Source of the DNA: Gemmatimonadota bacterium | GTDB taxonomy: Bacteria; Latescibacterota; UBA2968; UBA8231 | Assembly: GCA_002712305.1 (NCBI GenBank) | Contig: PATE01000084.1 | Span: 1-56,795, forward strand | Direction: 5' to 3' | Length of the DNA stretch: 56,795 nt | Part shown: piece by piece, positions 42,555 to 51,720 of the stretch | Layout of the letters: each line of letters begins with the position of its first letter | Position numbering within the stretch: position 1 is the first letter of the stretch | Made by a program: the position numbers and the translations under genes | Notes under the pieces: generated by a model | Database searches by the model: none | Told to the model about the DNA's origin: nothing | What the model saw: the letters and a program-made list of their open reading frames with translations, nothing else

Positions 42555-43532
42555 ATGAATGTGCCCGCTGAAGATGCCACCCGTGTATCAGTCGAGTCTC
42601 TTCGTTCCTTTCTGATCGAACTGTTTGGCAAGGTGGCGATCCCTGATGAACACGCCGAACTGGTGGCCGATCTGCTCATCGACACGGATCTGCGGGGCGT
42701 CGTGTCACACGGTGTCATGCAGGTCGAACGCTACGTGCGTGGCTGGCAGGAGGGCACCTGCAATCGAACCCCGGAAATCGAGATCCTCAAGGAGGGTCCC
42801 GCCACGGCGGCGCTCAATGGCGACGGCGGGCTTGGGTATATCGTCGCCACGCGTGCCATGGAGATGGCCATCGAACGCGCCGAGTCCATCGGCGTCGGCG
42901 TGGTGACCACGACCTATCACGATCACGTCGGCAGTACGGGCAAGTATGTGCGCATGGCCCTTCGACGCGGGTTGATTGGTGTTGGGCTGTCGGGACGCAA
43001 CGCAGCGACCTCATATAGTCGCCAAGCAACCATCGATGGTTCGATTCAGGGCAGCCCGCCCTTCTGCGTCGGTATGCCCTCGGGCCCGGATCAACCACCG
43101 TTCATGCTCGACATGTCCACGAAGATCCCATGGGAAGAGGACGTCTTCGCCAGAATGCCTGAGGTCTATCTGAAGGCGATCGGCATTTCACACATTGCCA
43201 ACATCCTTTCAGGCACCCTCGGCGGTCAGATGCAGCCTCGGTTCGATCGGGACCAGATCGCCTTTTCAGGCGCAAATCAGTCCGGCTTCTTCATGGCCCT
43301 GCAGATCGATCGCTTCGTGGATCCGGCCGCTTTTCTCGGTGACATGGATCATCTCATGGCCGAAATCAGTCAGATGCGCCCCCTGCCCGGCTTTGATCGG
43401 GCGGATCTTCCAGGTGGACCGGAATGGCGACGAGAGAAGGCTTTCCGCGAGGATGGGATCCCGCTGCACCCACAGGCACAGGAGCAGATGGAAGGACTGG
43501 CCAGGGAATATCAGGTGAAGGTGCCCTGGTAG
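42555..43532 (+). CDS. Ldh_2-family (malate/L-lactate-type) NAD(P) dehydrogenase
   Basis: A 325-residue member of the Ldh_2/type-2 malate/L-lactate dehydrogenase family. Conserved stretches are ADLLIDTDLRGVVSHGVMQV (SHG motif), GLGYIVATRAMEMAIERA, VVTTTYHDHVGSTGKYVRMA and ANILSGTLGGQMQPRFDR. These enzymes oxidise 2-hydroxy acids including sugar-derived acids (ureidoglycolate, 2,3-diketogulonate). The substrate cannot be told from sequence. It follows the secreted fucosidase by 75 bases in the same direction. A plausible later step in sugar-acid breakdown. Confidence 0.85.
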   Translation: MNVPAEDATRVSVESLRSFLIELFGKVAIPDEHAELVADLLIDTDLRGVVSHGVMQVERYVRGWQEGTCNRTPEIEILKEGPATAALNGDGGLGYIVATRAMEMAIERAESIGVGVVTTTYHDHVGSTGKYVRMALRRGLIGVGLSGRNAATSYSRQATIDGSIQGSPPFCVGMPSGPDQPPFMLDMSTKIPWEEDVFARMPEVYLKAIGISHIANILSGTLGGQMQPRFDRDQIAFSGANQSGFFMALQIDRFVDPAAFLGDMDHLMAEISQMRPLPGFDRADLPGGPEWRREKAFREDGIPLHPQAQEQMEGLAREYQVKVPW

Positions 43533-43554
43533 ATCGGTTGCTCTCTGATATTAT

Positions 43555-43598
43555 TATGGTCATATTACTATGGTCATAACGAGAGGGACTATGGTCAT
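43555..43598 (+). promoter_or_regulatory. Three direct repeats TATGGTCAT before the second antitoxin gene
   Basis: TATGGTCAT occurs at 43555-43563, 43569-43577 and 43590-43598, the last overlapping the antitoxin ATG. The first two are spaced 14 bases and the last two 21 bases. AGAGGG (43582-43587) is the ribosome site. A GATATTATT stretch just before the first copy could be a -10 box. Repeated sites over the start codon suggest autorepression by the Phd-type antitoxin. Confidence 0.5.
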
Positions 43599-43818
43599 CG
43601 CAGCAGGAAAATTCAAGGCGATCTGTCTGAAGTTGATGGACGAGGTTAATCACACGGGCGAAGAGGTGGTTATTACCAAACACGGAAAGCCGGTGGCAAA
43701 GCTCGTCCCGATCAACGCCGAAACCCGGCGTCATTCCTTTGGTCTCCTGTCGGATCAGACGGTTGTGTACGGCGATCTCATTGAGCCAATTGAGGAAGAT
43801 TGGGAGGCCGATGGCTGA
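43591..43818 (+). CDS. Phd/YefM-family antitoxin (second pair)
   Basis: A 75-residue antitoxin: MVIAAGKFKAICLKLMDEVN, then GEEVVITKHGKPVAKLVPIN, the standard Phd/YefM DNA-binding fold. The C-terminal acidic tail (YGDLIEPIEEDWEADG) is the toxin-binding part. Of two in-frame ATGs, 43591 is chosen because AGAGGG is three bases away, while 43570 has no ribosome site. It overlaps the PIN toxin by 8 bases. Sequence differs from the pair at 19667, so cross-talk is not expected. Confidence 0.88.
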   Translation: MVIAAGKFKAICLKLMDEVNHTGEEVVITKHGKPVAKLVPINAETRRHSFGLLSDQTVVYGDLIEPIEEDWEADG

Positions 43819-44239
43819 GCGGCGAACGGCCTACCTGTTAGACACACACATCTGGATCTGGTGGATGATCGGGGCAGATCCCCTGCGCTCCTCTCCAGCC
43901 AGAGAACGGATCGCCAGGGCCATCGATGAGGAATCCGCTCGCGTGTCTGTCATTTCGCTATGGGAAGTCGGCATGCTCGAGGCACACAAGCGGATCAGTC
44001 TCACCGTGGACGTCGAGACCTGGACTCGGCAAGCCCTCAGCTCTCCGGGTTTGTCCCTCGCTCCCCTCACGCCCGACATCGCTCTGGCCAGTTCACGTCT
44101 TCCCGGCGAGATCCACGGGGATCCAGCCGATCGGATGCTGATCGCCACGGCGCGCAGTCTCGGGGCGACGCTCGTGACACGTGATCGCAGAATTCTGGAA
44201 TATTCCCAGGCAGGACATGTGACAACCCTCGCAGTTTGA
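43811..44239 (+). CDS. PIN-domain toxin (second pair)
   Basis: A 142-residue PIN toxin: AYLLDTHIWIWWMIGADPLR with the first Asp, SLWEVGMLEAHKRISL with the conserved Glu, PADRMLIATARSLGATLVTRD with the last acidic residues. Intact length. The start ATG 43811 gives the usual N-terminus. It is overlapped by its antitoxin, so the pair is coupled. The 88-base gap to the next gene contains the ribosome site for a short leader frame at 44330. Confidence 0.92.
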   Translation: MAERRTAYLLDTHIWIWWMIGADPLRSSPARERIARAIDEESARVSVISLWEVGMLEAHKRISLTVDVETWTRQALSSPGLSLAPLTPDIALASSRLPGEIHGDPADRMLIATARSLGATLVTRDRRILEYSQAGHVTTLAV

Positions 44240-44329
44240 CCGCGGGCGGCTCGATGCGGGATTCCTCTGCCCCCGGTTGAAGCAATCCACCCAATCGATC
44301 ACCTTTGCCATCCCCAAGCCGGAGGAGTG

Positions 44330-44386
44330 ATGCGCCCCCCTCCCCGGTGGCTCTCGTCTCGGGCGTCGGACTGCGAACCCTCTTGA
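44330..44386 (+). CDS. Possible 18-residue leader peptide coupled to the Gfo/Idh/MocA gene
   Basis: ATG 44330 has a strong GGAGGAG three bases upstream and opens MRPPPRWLSSRASDCEPS, stopping at TGA 44384-44386. The stop overlaps TTG 44383, the probable start of the oxidoreductase (TTGA). The main gene itself has no ribosome site before the TTG, so its translation may depend on this frame. A frameshift in the C-run (44334-44340) is an alternative explanation, making this the true N-terminus. Confidence 0.4.
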   Translation: MRPPPRWLSSRASDCEPS

Positions 44387-45666
44387 GTTCCCCCGTCACA
44401 CTCGCCGTGGTCGGTGCCGGTGGCCGCGGCAGTGGCTACGCCCGATTTGCCGAAGAGTTGCCTGACCGCGCCAAGGTCGTCGCCGTCGCCGAGCCACGCG
44501 ACGTATATCGCCAGCGCCTCGCCGATACCCATCACATTCCTGCCGATCAGGTTTTCACCGACTGGCGCGACCTGGTCTCAGCGCCAAATCGGGCCGACGC
44601 CGTCCTCATCTGCACGCAGGACGCGATGCATGTCGAACCTGCCATCGCTTTCGCCGAGGCCGGGTATCACATCCTGCTCGAGAAGCCGATGGCCCCCGAC
44701 GCGGAAGGTTGTCGGCAGATCGTCGAGGCCATCGAAAAGGCGGGCGTCATGTTTGCCGTCGCCCACGTCTCCCGCTACACGACCTTCAGTCAGCAGGTGA
44801 AGTCGATGCTCAACGACGGTCTCATCGGCGACATCGTCTCGCTGCAACGACTCGAGCCTGTGGGCTACTGGCACCAGGCCCATTCCTTCGTGCGCGGCAA
44901 CTGGCGCAACGAGACCGAGTCTTCCTTCATGCTGCTGGCCAAATCCTGTCACGATATCGACTGGATCCGCTACATGATGGGTGTCGAATGTGCCGCCGTG
45001 TCCTCCTTTGGTTCGCTGCGACACTTTCGTCCAGATCAGGCACCGGAAGGCGCCACCGAGCGTTGTCTGGATTGCCCCGTCGAAGCCCAGTGCCCCTATT
45101 CAGCGAAGAAGATCTACCTCGGCCGCCTCGCCGACGGACAGGCGGGCTGGCCGGTTGATGTGCTCACGCCGAAGCCGACGGTCGAGTCTGTTACCCAGGC
45201 CCTGCGTGACGGGCCCTATGGTCGCTGTGTGTATGCCTGCAACAACGACGTCGTCGATCATCAGGTCGTGAACATGCGTTTCGCCGACGACTCGACGGCG
45301 GCCTTCACCATGACCGCCTTTACTGAAGCCGCGGGTCGACGCACGAACATCTTCGGCACACGCGGCCACATCTACGGCGATGGACAGCACATCCATCACT
45401 TCGATTTTCTCACCGACAAGACCCAGACCATCGATACTGCGACGGGCGATCCCTCGATCCTGGGCGGCCACGGCGGTGGCGACGGAGACCTGATGGACGG
45501 ATTCGTGCGTGCCGTTGCCACCGGCGATTCGTCATCGATCCTGTCGGGCGCGCAGGAAACCCTCGAGTCGCACCTGATGGTCTTCGCCGCCGAAACGGCG
45601 CGTCGCGAAGATCGTGTCGTTCCTGTCCGCCTCGATCCCTGTCAACCTCGATCGACGACCGGGTGA
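44383..45666 (+). CDS. Gfo/Idh/MocA-family oxidoreductase
   Basis: The frame is open from TTG 44305, but the Rossmann fold begins at SSPVTLAVVGAGGRGSGYAR. TTG 44383 therefore gives a clean start. Other landmarks are EPRDVYRQRLADTHHIPADQ, ILLEKPMAPDAEGC (the EKP motif), and KSCHDIDWIRYMMGVE. A Cys-rich insert (ERCLDCPVEAQCPYSAKK) is atypical and may bind metal, as in some inositol/sugar dehydrogenase relatives. At about 427 residues it is slightly long. Such enzymes oxidise or reduce sugars and sugar acids with NAD(P). It overlaps the MFS gene by 4 bases, suggesting a transported substrate. Confidence 0.87.
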   Translation: MSSPVTLAVVGAGGRGSGYARFAEELPDRAKVVAVAEPRDVYRQRLADTHHIPADQVFTDWRDLVSAPNRADAVLICTQDAMHVEPAIAFAEAGYHILLEKPMAPDAEGCRQIVEAIEKAGVMFAVAHVSRYTTFSQQVKSMLNDGLIGDIVSLQRLEPVGYWHQAHSFVRGNWRNETESSFMLLAKSCHDIDWIRYMMGVECAAVSSFGSLRHFRPDQAPEGATERCLDCPVEAQCPYSAKKIYLGRLADGQAGWPVDVLTPKPTVESVTQALRDGPYGRCVYACNNDVVDHQVVNMRFADDSTAAFTMTAFTEAAGRRTNIFGTRGHIYGDGQHIHHFDFLTDKTQTIDTATGDPSILGGHGGGDGDLMDGFVRAVATGDSSSILSGAQETLESHLMVFAAETARREDRVVPVRLDPCQPRSTTG

Positions 45667-46928
45667 GTGACGCCCCCACATCTGCGCCCGGCGAATCCGT
45701 CACGGACGGACGGATGAAGGTCCTGTTCGTGTTGTCCCTGGCCGAATTGCTGGGCATGGCCCTGTGGTTTTCAGCGACGGCCGTCGTCCCTGCTCTCACC
45801 CAGGAATGGCAGTTGACCGACTCCGGGCGTTCCTGGCTGACCATGTCCGTGCAGATCGGGTTCGTCGTGGGTACCCTGCTCAGTGCCCTGGCTAACCTCC
45901 CCGACATCGTGAACTCGCGTCGCCTGTTCACCATCTGTGCCCTGCTCGGAGCGCTGTGCAATGCGTCGATCGGCTGGTGGGTGAATGCCATCGAGCCCGC
46001 CATCGTCCTGCGCTTCCTCACCGGTGTCTGTCTGGCGGGGGTCTATCCACCGGGCATGAAGATCATGGCCACCTGGTTTCGTGAGGGACGAGGCATGGCC
46101 ATCGGCATGCTGGTCGGTGCCCTCACCATCGGCTCCGCCTCGCCCCATCTGCTGCACGCACTCGCGGGCGAGGCTGACTGGCGACAACTCATGTTCCTCG
46201 CCTCTGCCTCGGCCGTAGGGGCGGCGATCCTGTGCGCTCTGTTCGTCAGCGATGGCCCTTATGCAACGGGGGGAGCGCGCTTTGATTGGCGCGCCGCCGG
46301 ACGAGCCTTCGGCGACCGCGCGGTACGACTGGCCAACTTCGGTTACCTCGGCCATCAGTGGGAACTCTACGCCATGTGGACATGGATCCCCATGTTTCTG
46401 CGCGCCAGCATCGAGATCTCCGATCCCTCGCTGGTCCCCTGGACGGGGGTGGCTGCCTTCAGTGTCATCGCCGTCGGTGGCATCGGATGCGTGATGGCCG
46501 GCATGATCGCCGATCGGGTCGGCCGCACCCGCGTGACCATCGTCTCTATGGCGGTCAGTGGAACCTGCTGCCTGCTCGCCGGTCCTCTGTTTGGAGGGCC
46601 TCCCATCCTGCTTCTGGCACTGTGTCTCGTCTGGGGATTCGCCATCGTCGCCGACTCCGCCCAGTTTTCGGCGAGCATCACCGAGTTGTGTGATCCGCAG
46701 TATGTGGGAACGGCCCTCACCCTGCAGACATGCCTCGGTTTCTTGCTGACCTTGGCGTCGATCCGCATCGTACCCTGGTTGGTGGGTCCCTTCGGCTGGG
46801 AGATGGTCTTTGCCTTCCTCGCCATCGGACCTGTCTTCGGCATCATCTCTATGGCCCGCCTGCGCCGCCTACCGGAGGCAGCCAAGATCGGCGGCGAAAC
46901 GTTCATCGATCGGAGTTCGGCGTCATGA
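45663..46928 (+). CDS. Major facilitator superfamily transporter
   Basis: A 421-residue protein with about 12 hydrophobic helices. MFS loops are present: PPGMKIMATWFREGRGMAIG between helices 4 and 5 and GMIADRVGRTRVTIVSM (D-R-x-G-R-x). The GTG start overlaps the oxidoreductase stop. The end overlaps the ATG of the large glycosidase-like gene. Placed between an NAD(P) sugar oxidoreductase and a glycosidase-like gene, a sugar or uronate substrate is plausible, but no specificity motif is seen. Confidence 0.92.
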   Translation: MSDAPTSAPGESVTDGRMKVLFVLSLAELLGMALWFSATAVVPALTQEWQLTDSGRSWLTMSVQIGFVVGTLLSALANLPDIVNSRRLFTICALLGALCNASIGWWVNAIEPAIVLRFLTGVCLAGVYPPGMKIMATWFREGRGMAIGMLVGALTIGSASPHLLHALAGEADWRQLMFLASASAVGAAILCALFVSDGPYATGGARFDWRAAGRAFGDRAVRLANFGYLGHQWELYAMWTWIPMFLRASIEISDPSLVPWTGVAAFSVIAVGGIGCVMAGMIADRVGRTRVTIVSMAVSGTCCLLAGPLFGGPPILLLALCLVWGFAIVADSAQFSASITELCDPQYVGTALTLQTCLGFLLTLASIRIVPWLVGPFGWEMVFAFLAIGPVFGIISMARLRRLPEAAKIGGETFIDRSSAS

Positions 46929-49705
46929 TTCTGTCCAGAGCGCGAGAAGTCACGCGTGCCCTAATCGTGTGTTTGATGATCTTTGGCGCCATGGCCGTGT
47001 CGGCCGTCGACGCGTATGAGGCCCTGCCTGGCCGCAGCTTCTATACGGACGAAGCGGTCGGCCACCTCGTCTTCCTCGACCTGGACGAGTCACAAGACCT
47101 GACGGCTCCTCTCACGGCCGATGTCCTTCTTCAGGGTCGTCTGCTCGTGGAAGGTGCACCCGTGATACGGGGGCGTCAGTGGAGTGTCGCCTTCCCTCTC
47201 GCATCGCTGCCGCAGGGTGAAACGGAAGTGACGAGTCGGGTCTTTGTGGAAGACCGCACTCTCGGCCAGGTCAGCACGAGGATCCGTCGACTACCCCCTA
47301 ACCCGCGGGCGGTGAAAATCGATCGACTTACGGGCGGCCTGGTTGTCGATGGTCTGCCGCTGCTGCCCGTCGGGTTCTACTGCTACTCGCCGGTGCAACC
47401 GACCCTGGCCGAAGAAGAAGTCGTGCGGGGCTTCAACGTCATGAGTCCCTACCAGAGCAATGATCCGGCGACTCGCGACGAGCGACGCGCCTATATGGAT
47501 CGGGCCGCCGAACTGGGCATGAAGGTCCACTATCAACTGCTGCGCGTCGCCGGTGGCGGCGGCGTTTCCCTCGGGACTCCGGCAGATACATCCTCGGTGC
47601 GGCGCGAAGCCTGGTTGCGTGAAGAGGTGGAAGCCTTCCGCGACCATCCGGCCCTGCTCGCCTGGTATATCTCCGACGAACCGACCGGGCACGGTGCCAC
47701 CCCCGAACAGCTGCAGCGTTCCTACGATCTGGTTCACGAACTCGACCCCTATCACCCCATCACGATCGTCTTCGTCAATCCGGGAAAGGCCATCGACTTC
47801 GCGGGCGCCATGGATCTGGCAATGGTCGATCCCTACCCGATTCCCAATGGAGCACCTGGCAGTGTCGTCGGCGCCGTGCGCACCCTCGTGCAGGACCTGT
47901 CACCCCGCATTCCGGTCTGGATGGTGCCCCAGGCATTCGGCGGTAGCGAGTGGTGGACACGAGAACCGATCGGCCCGGAGCTGCGACTCATGTCATGGCT
48001 CGGACTCATCGAGGGGGCGACGGGCATTCAGTATTTCATCCGTCATGGGCTCAGCCGTTTCCCCAAGTCGCCTGTGACCTGGTCTGCCGCCAGTCAGGTC
48101 GCGCTCGAAGCGTCGGCGCTGACGCCCGCCCTGCTGTCGACGGAAGCGCCACCTACGGTGATCACCGAACAGAACAGTGGGATCCGCGCCACAGCCTGGC
48201 GTCACGAAGGTCAGGTGATCGTGGTCGCTGCGAACACCGAGAATCGTCCCGTGCCCATGCAATTGGAGCTGCCCGATCTGACGATTCAGGGAGACGCGGA
48301 AGTATTGTATGAGGAGCGGAGTCTCGCGTTCGACACAGGCTCGGGCACGCCGAATCCTCTCGATTTGCTGTCGGTCCCTTTGGGATTGGTCACGGGTATC
48401 CTTCGACGACAGCCCGAAGCCCCGGAACCGACCACAGCGGCGATCACCTCCGGCGTCGTCCTCGAGGAATCGATGCCACCCTATGGTGTCCGTCTGTATC
48501 GGCTGCACGAAGTCGGGGAAGCTGAAGATCAACTGAGTGTGAGCCCGCTCAATCGTACGATCGACCCGAGCTTCGAGTGGGATGCGTCGGCCTCGGTTCC
48601 CTCGGCACTCTATGCCAGCACGGGCAAGGGACGGGGTGCCACCTATTTCGTCGACGACCGCGTCGCCTACCACGGTCGGCGCTCGATACGCCTGCATACA
48701 CCGCGGGCCGGTGAGGGTGTCACCCTGGGGCCCTACTCTCCGCGCGTCGATCCACTGCGGAGCTATCGACTCTCCGTGTGGGCAAAGGCCGCTGAAGGTC
48801 CTGAGCCACCGACCCTGCAGCTGGCCACCAGCATGGGCCGAACCGATTCGATCCGCCATGAACTGACCACACAGTGGAAGCGCTACAGTCTGGATGCGAT
48901 GGCTGTAGATGGTGCCGCCGCCCGCGCAGGACTCCGGTTGTCTTTGGTCACGCCGGGAACGGCATGGCTCGATCTGCTTGAGTTCTACGACATCTCTCCC
49001 CACATCGTGAGCAATCCCTCTCCGGATGGAGAGCTCCATGTCTCCATGGAGAGTTTCGTGCGAGATGCGGAGTTGCGGTACGCCATCGACACCGAGGTCA
49101 CCGCCGATTCGCCACTCTACACAGGTCTGGTCAAGCTGGGCGGATCATCTGAGGTTCGTGCGGGGTTGTTCCGGGATGGCCAGGCGCTGTCGACGGCGAC
49201 ACTGGCTCTTCATAACCACTCGGCAGTCGGGCGGTTTGTCGACCTGGGTCAGGAACCGTCGCCGCGTTATCCGGGTCACGGGGCCCGGACCTTGACGGAT
49301 GCCGTTTTGGGAGGTGCCCAGTTCAACGACCCGCGCTGGCTCGGTTTTGAAGGCACCGACGTGGTGGCCGTCGTCGACCTGGGTGAGACCATCGCCATCG
49401 ATCGGGTGGCTGCTCGTTTCTTCCACAATGCCGCCTCCTGGATCTGGCTTCCGCGCCGACTTCAGGTCGAGGTTTCCGCCGACGGTGAACGGTTCGCCTC
49501 TTTCGGGGGTACCGTGCACGATGTGGACGATCGTGCCTCGGGCAGCTTTGCCCGGGAGATGATCGTCGAGGGAGACCCTGTCATCGCTCGGTATGTCCGT
49601 GTCTACGCAGAGGGAATTCGGCAGTGCCCCGAATGGCATCCAGGGGCTGGCGGTCCTGCGTGGGTCTTTATGGATGAGATCCGCGTGAATCCGGAGGGAA
49701 TGTAG
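46925..49705 (+). CDS. Secreted multidomain glycosidase-like protein (TIM barrel, beta-sandwiches, discoidin-like C-terminus)
   Basis: A 926-residue protein. A signal peptide (VCLMIFGAMAVSAVDA) is followed by a GH2/GH39-like TIM-barrel region with HPALLAWYISDEPTGHGATP. Its Glu (DEP) stands where GH5/GH39-clan enzymes have their acid/base. A later strand carries WMVPQAFGGSEWWT. C-terminal to this come a beta-sandwich (GEGVTLGPYSPRVDPLRSYR) and a discoidin-like/chitobiase-type module (AVLGGAQFNDPRWLGFEGTD, VEVSADGERFASF). Substrate not known. The ATG overlaps the MFS stop (ATGA). The C-terminus abuts the PhyH gene ATG. Confidence 0.78.
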   Translation: MILSRAREVTRALIVCLMIFGAMAVSAVDAYEALPGRSFYTDEAVGHLVFLDLDESQDLTAPLTADVLLQGRLLVEGAPVIRGRQWSVAFPLASLPQGETEVTSRVFVEDRTLGQVSTRIRRLPPNPRAVKIDRLTGGLVVDGLPLLPVGFYCYSPVQPTLAEEEVVRGFNVMSPYQSNDPATRDERRAYMDRAAELGMKVHYQLLRVAGGGGVSLGTPADTSSVRREAWLREEVEAFRDHPALLAWYISDEPTGHGATPEQLQRSYDLVHELDPYHPITIVFVNPGKAIDFAGAMDLAMVDPYPIPNGAPGSVVGAVRTLVQDLSPRIPVWMVPQAFGGSEWWTREPIGPELRLMSWLGLIEGATGIQYFIRHGLSRFPKSPVTWSAASQVALEASALTPALLSTEAPPTVITEQNSGIRATAWRHEGQVIVVAANTENRPVPMQLELPDLTIQGDAEVLYEERSLAFDTGSGTPNPLDLLSVPLGLVTGILRRQPEAPEPTTAAITSGVVLEESMPPYGVRLYRLHEVGEAEDQLSVSPLNRTIDPSFEWDASASVPSALYASTGKGRGATYFVDDRVAYHGRRSIRLHTPRAGEGVTLGPYSPRVDPLRSYRLSVWAKAAEGPEPPTLQLATSMGRTDSIRHELTTQWKRYSLDAMAVDGAAARAGLRLSLVTPGTAWLDLLEFYDISPHIVSNPSPDGELHVSMESFVRDAELRYAIDTEVTADSPLYTGLVKLGGSSEVRAGLFRDGQALSTATLALHNHSAVGRFVDLGQEPSPRYPGHGARTLTDAVLGGAQFNDPRWLGFEGTDVVAVVDLGETIAIDRVAARFFHNAASWIWLPRRLQVEVSADGERFASFGGTVHDVDDRASGSFAREMIVEGDPVIARYVRVYAEGIRQCPEWHPGAGGPAWVFMDEIRVNPEGM

Positions 49706-50587
49706 ATGAACGTGTCGCCAGATCAGATCACGAAACGTGACCTCCCGTATCGGAGCGAATTCCGCCCTGACGAGTTGACCGAGATTCGTGCGTGCACCGA
49801 GACTCATGGGTTTGCCATCGTCAAGGGACTGCTGCCCGACCACATCGTAGAGATGCTGCAGCGCGAGGTTCAGCGCGTCGTCGATCCGGACAAGACCATC
49901 GGACCGGGAGAGAGCCGGACACACCTGTCCTTCATCGAGACTGCCTATGACGCGTGGGTGCTGTTCGAATACGAACCCTTCATGAATCTGCACCGCGCGT
50001 TGATCGGTACCGACGAGCTTTGTGTGCATCGGTCGGCGGCCATCATCCGCAAGACCGGCTCGAAGGTCGTGAACTGGCATTCCGATTGGGGCGGGTATCT
50101 CGAAGGACCGCCGAAGAACACGGGAGACGTGCTCAACCGTGGATTGTGGCCTTCGGGCAAGTGGTTCTACATCACCGGTTCGCGTCCAACCCACGGTGGA
50201 CTGTGTGTGATCGAGGACTCACACGTGGAGGGCTGGCATGGCCCCGAAGGATTCAAGCTCACCGCCGATCGACGTTCCTTCTATCGAGACGACGGCAGGG
50301 ATGAATCCCGCTACGATCATTTCGACATCCCCGGCCTCGTCCCCCTCATCACCGACCCGGGTGATTGTCTCGTCTTCGCCCACCGCACTCAACACGGCGC
50401 CTTCTCCAACCAGGAAGAAGAGGACCGGCTCTCGTGCGCCGTCGGCTTCCGCGACCGAGCCCATCGTATCGATGCCCCCTGGGACCTGCCGGCGTCGGCT
50501 CGCAAGTTCGCCAGCGAACTGCCCGACCACCTCAAGAGGTACGCCGACGGGTATGTCGGGATCGATCCCGGATGGAAGGGCGCCTGA
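49706..50587 (+). CDS. Phytanoyl-CoA dioxygenase (PhyH) family protein
   Basis: A 293-residue Fe(II)/2-oxoglutarate oxygenase. The iron motif is NWHSDWGG (His-x-Asp), and the distal His is in HRTQHGAFSN with a following Arg (EEEDRLSCAVGF). The N-terminal part CTETHGFAIVKGLLPDHIVE is standard for the family. It begins directly after the glycosidase-like stop, so the two are co-expressed. Substrate unknown. Followed by a 134-base gap with no gene. Confidence 0.88.
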   Translation: MNVSPDQITKRDLPYRSEFRPDELTEIRACTETHGFAIVKGLLPDHIVEMLQREVQRVVDPDKTIGPGESRTHLSFIETAYDAWVLFEYEPFMNLHRALIGTDELCVHRSAAIIRKTGSKVVNWHSDWGGYLEGPPKNTGDVLNRGLWPSGKWFYITGSRPTHGGLCVIEDSHVEGWHGPEGFKLTADRRSFYRDDGRDESRYDHFDIPGLVPLITDPGDCLVFAHRTQHGAFSNQEEEDRLSCAVGFRDRAHRIDAPWDLPASARKFASELPDHLKRYADGYVGIDPGWKGA

Positions 50588-50721
50588 GTCTGGACGCGTA
50601 TCTGTGCGGCGAGTTGACGTCGCGACAATGACCCACCGGCCCAACCGGACGAGACTGTATCCGCACCGCCGGACGATGTAGTTTTCCGGCTCCTTCTCCC
50701 CCGATCGCGCTTCGGAGCCCA

Positions 50722-51720
50722 ATGACCCGGCCCCTTGTCTACGTGAAGTCTGATCTCGAGCAGGCCCATCTGGGCTCACCGGAACGTGCCGCTGCCCTCG
50801 GCAGACTCAAGGAAGTGGCCGAGATCGTCTACTACGATGGCGTCCTCGACGGTGACCGTGCTGACGAGAATCTGATCGCCATCCTCGCCGCTGGTCAGTG
50901 GATCGAGCCAGAATTCTACGCCGCCTGCTCCCAACTGAGACTGGTTGCACGATGGGGTGTCGGTTTCGAAAAGACACGGATGGAGGTGGCCACCGAACAC
51001 GGCGTCCTGGTCACGACCTCTCCCGTGCACATGAACACGGTCGCCGAATACGCCCTCACACAGTGGCTGGCGACGCTGAAGCGGATCCACACCCTGAATC
51101 GAAATGCCCACGCGGGCGACACGGCGATCATGACCACTTACGAAGCGGAGGGGTCGTGCCTGGGGCTCTACGGATTCGGTCGCATCGGCCAGGAGATGGC
51201 CAAACGAGCGCGTCCACTGCTCGGGGACAGCGGCCGACTTCTCGTCTATGATGTGCGGCCCGCTATCGGCGAATTGGCGTCCCGATTCGGCGCCGAGGCC
51301 GTATCTGATCCGGTCGAGCTGTTCCGCCAGTGTGATTGCGTCTCTCTGCACATGTCCGGCGATGAACCGCTCGTCTTCTATGAACAGCTTGTCGAGATGC
51401 AGCCCCACGCGTCCCTCATCAACCCCTCTCGCGGCAATCTTGTCCTCGATGCAGATGTAAAGCGGGCGCTGGATGAGGACCGGTTCGCCCACTATGTCAT
51501 CGACGACCCCTTGACCGACACGCGCACCATCTACATCGACCATCCCAAGGTGATTGCCACCAATCACAATGCGGGAATCACCGGCGCGTCCATGGCCCGC
51601 CTCGACGGCTGCACGGTAGACCAGATTCTCGATGTCATCGAGGGCCGAGAACCGCCACACATCCTCAATCCGGATGCCCTGCAGCACCCGCGTGTGCAGG
51701 GCTGGTTTACAGCCTCGTGA
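50722..51720 (+). CDS. D-isomer-specific 2-hydroxyacid dehydrogenase
   Basis: A 332-residue NAD-dependent dehydrogenase. The nucleotide motif is GLYGFGRIGQEMAKR, and the VARWGVGFEKTRMEVATEHG segment is the family's first signature. Catalytic Arg is in NPSRGNLVLDADVKRALD, and the Glu/His pair is in the VIDDPLTDTR and TNHNAGITG segments. The His is retained in NHNAG. It would reduce a 2-keto acid or oxidise a 2-hydroxy acid. The end overlaps the thioesterase-like gene by 4 bases. A role in sugar-acid metabolism is reasonable. Confidence 0.9.
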   Translation: MTRPLVYVKSDLEQAHLGSPERAAALGRLKEVAEIVYYDGVLDGDRADENLIAILAAGQWIEPEFYAACSQLRLVARWGVGFEKTRMEVATEHGVLVTTSPVHMNTVAEYALTQWLATLKRIHTLNRNAHAGDTAIMTTYEAEGSCLGLYGFGRIGQEMAKRARPLLGDSGRLLVYDVRPAIGELASRFGAEAVSDPVELFRQCDCVSLHMSGDEPLVFYEQLVEMQPHASLINPSRGNLVLDADVKRALDEDRFAHYVIDDPLTDTRTIYIDHPKVIATNHNAGITGASMARLDGCTVDQILDVIEGREPPHILNPDALQHPRVQGWFTAS

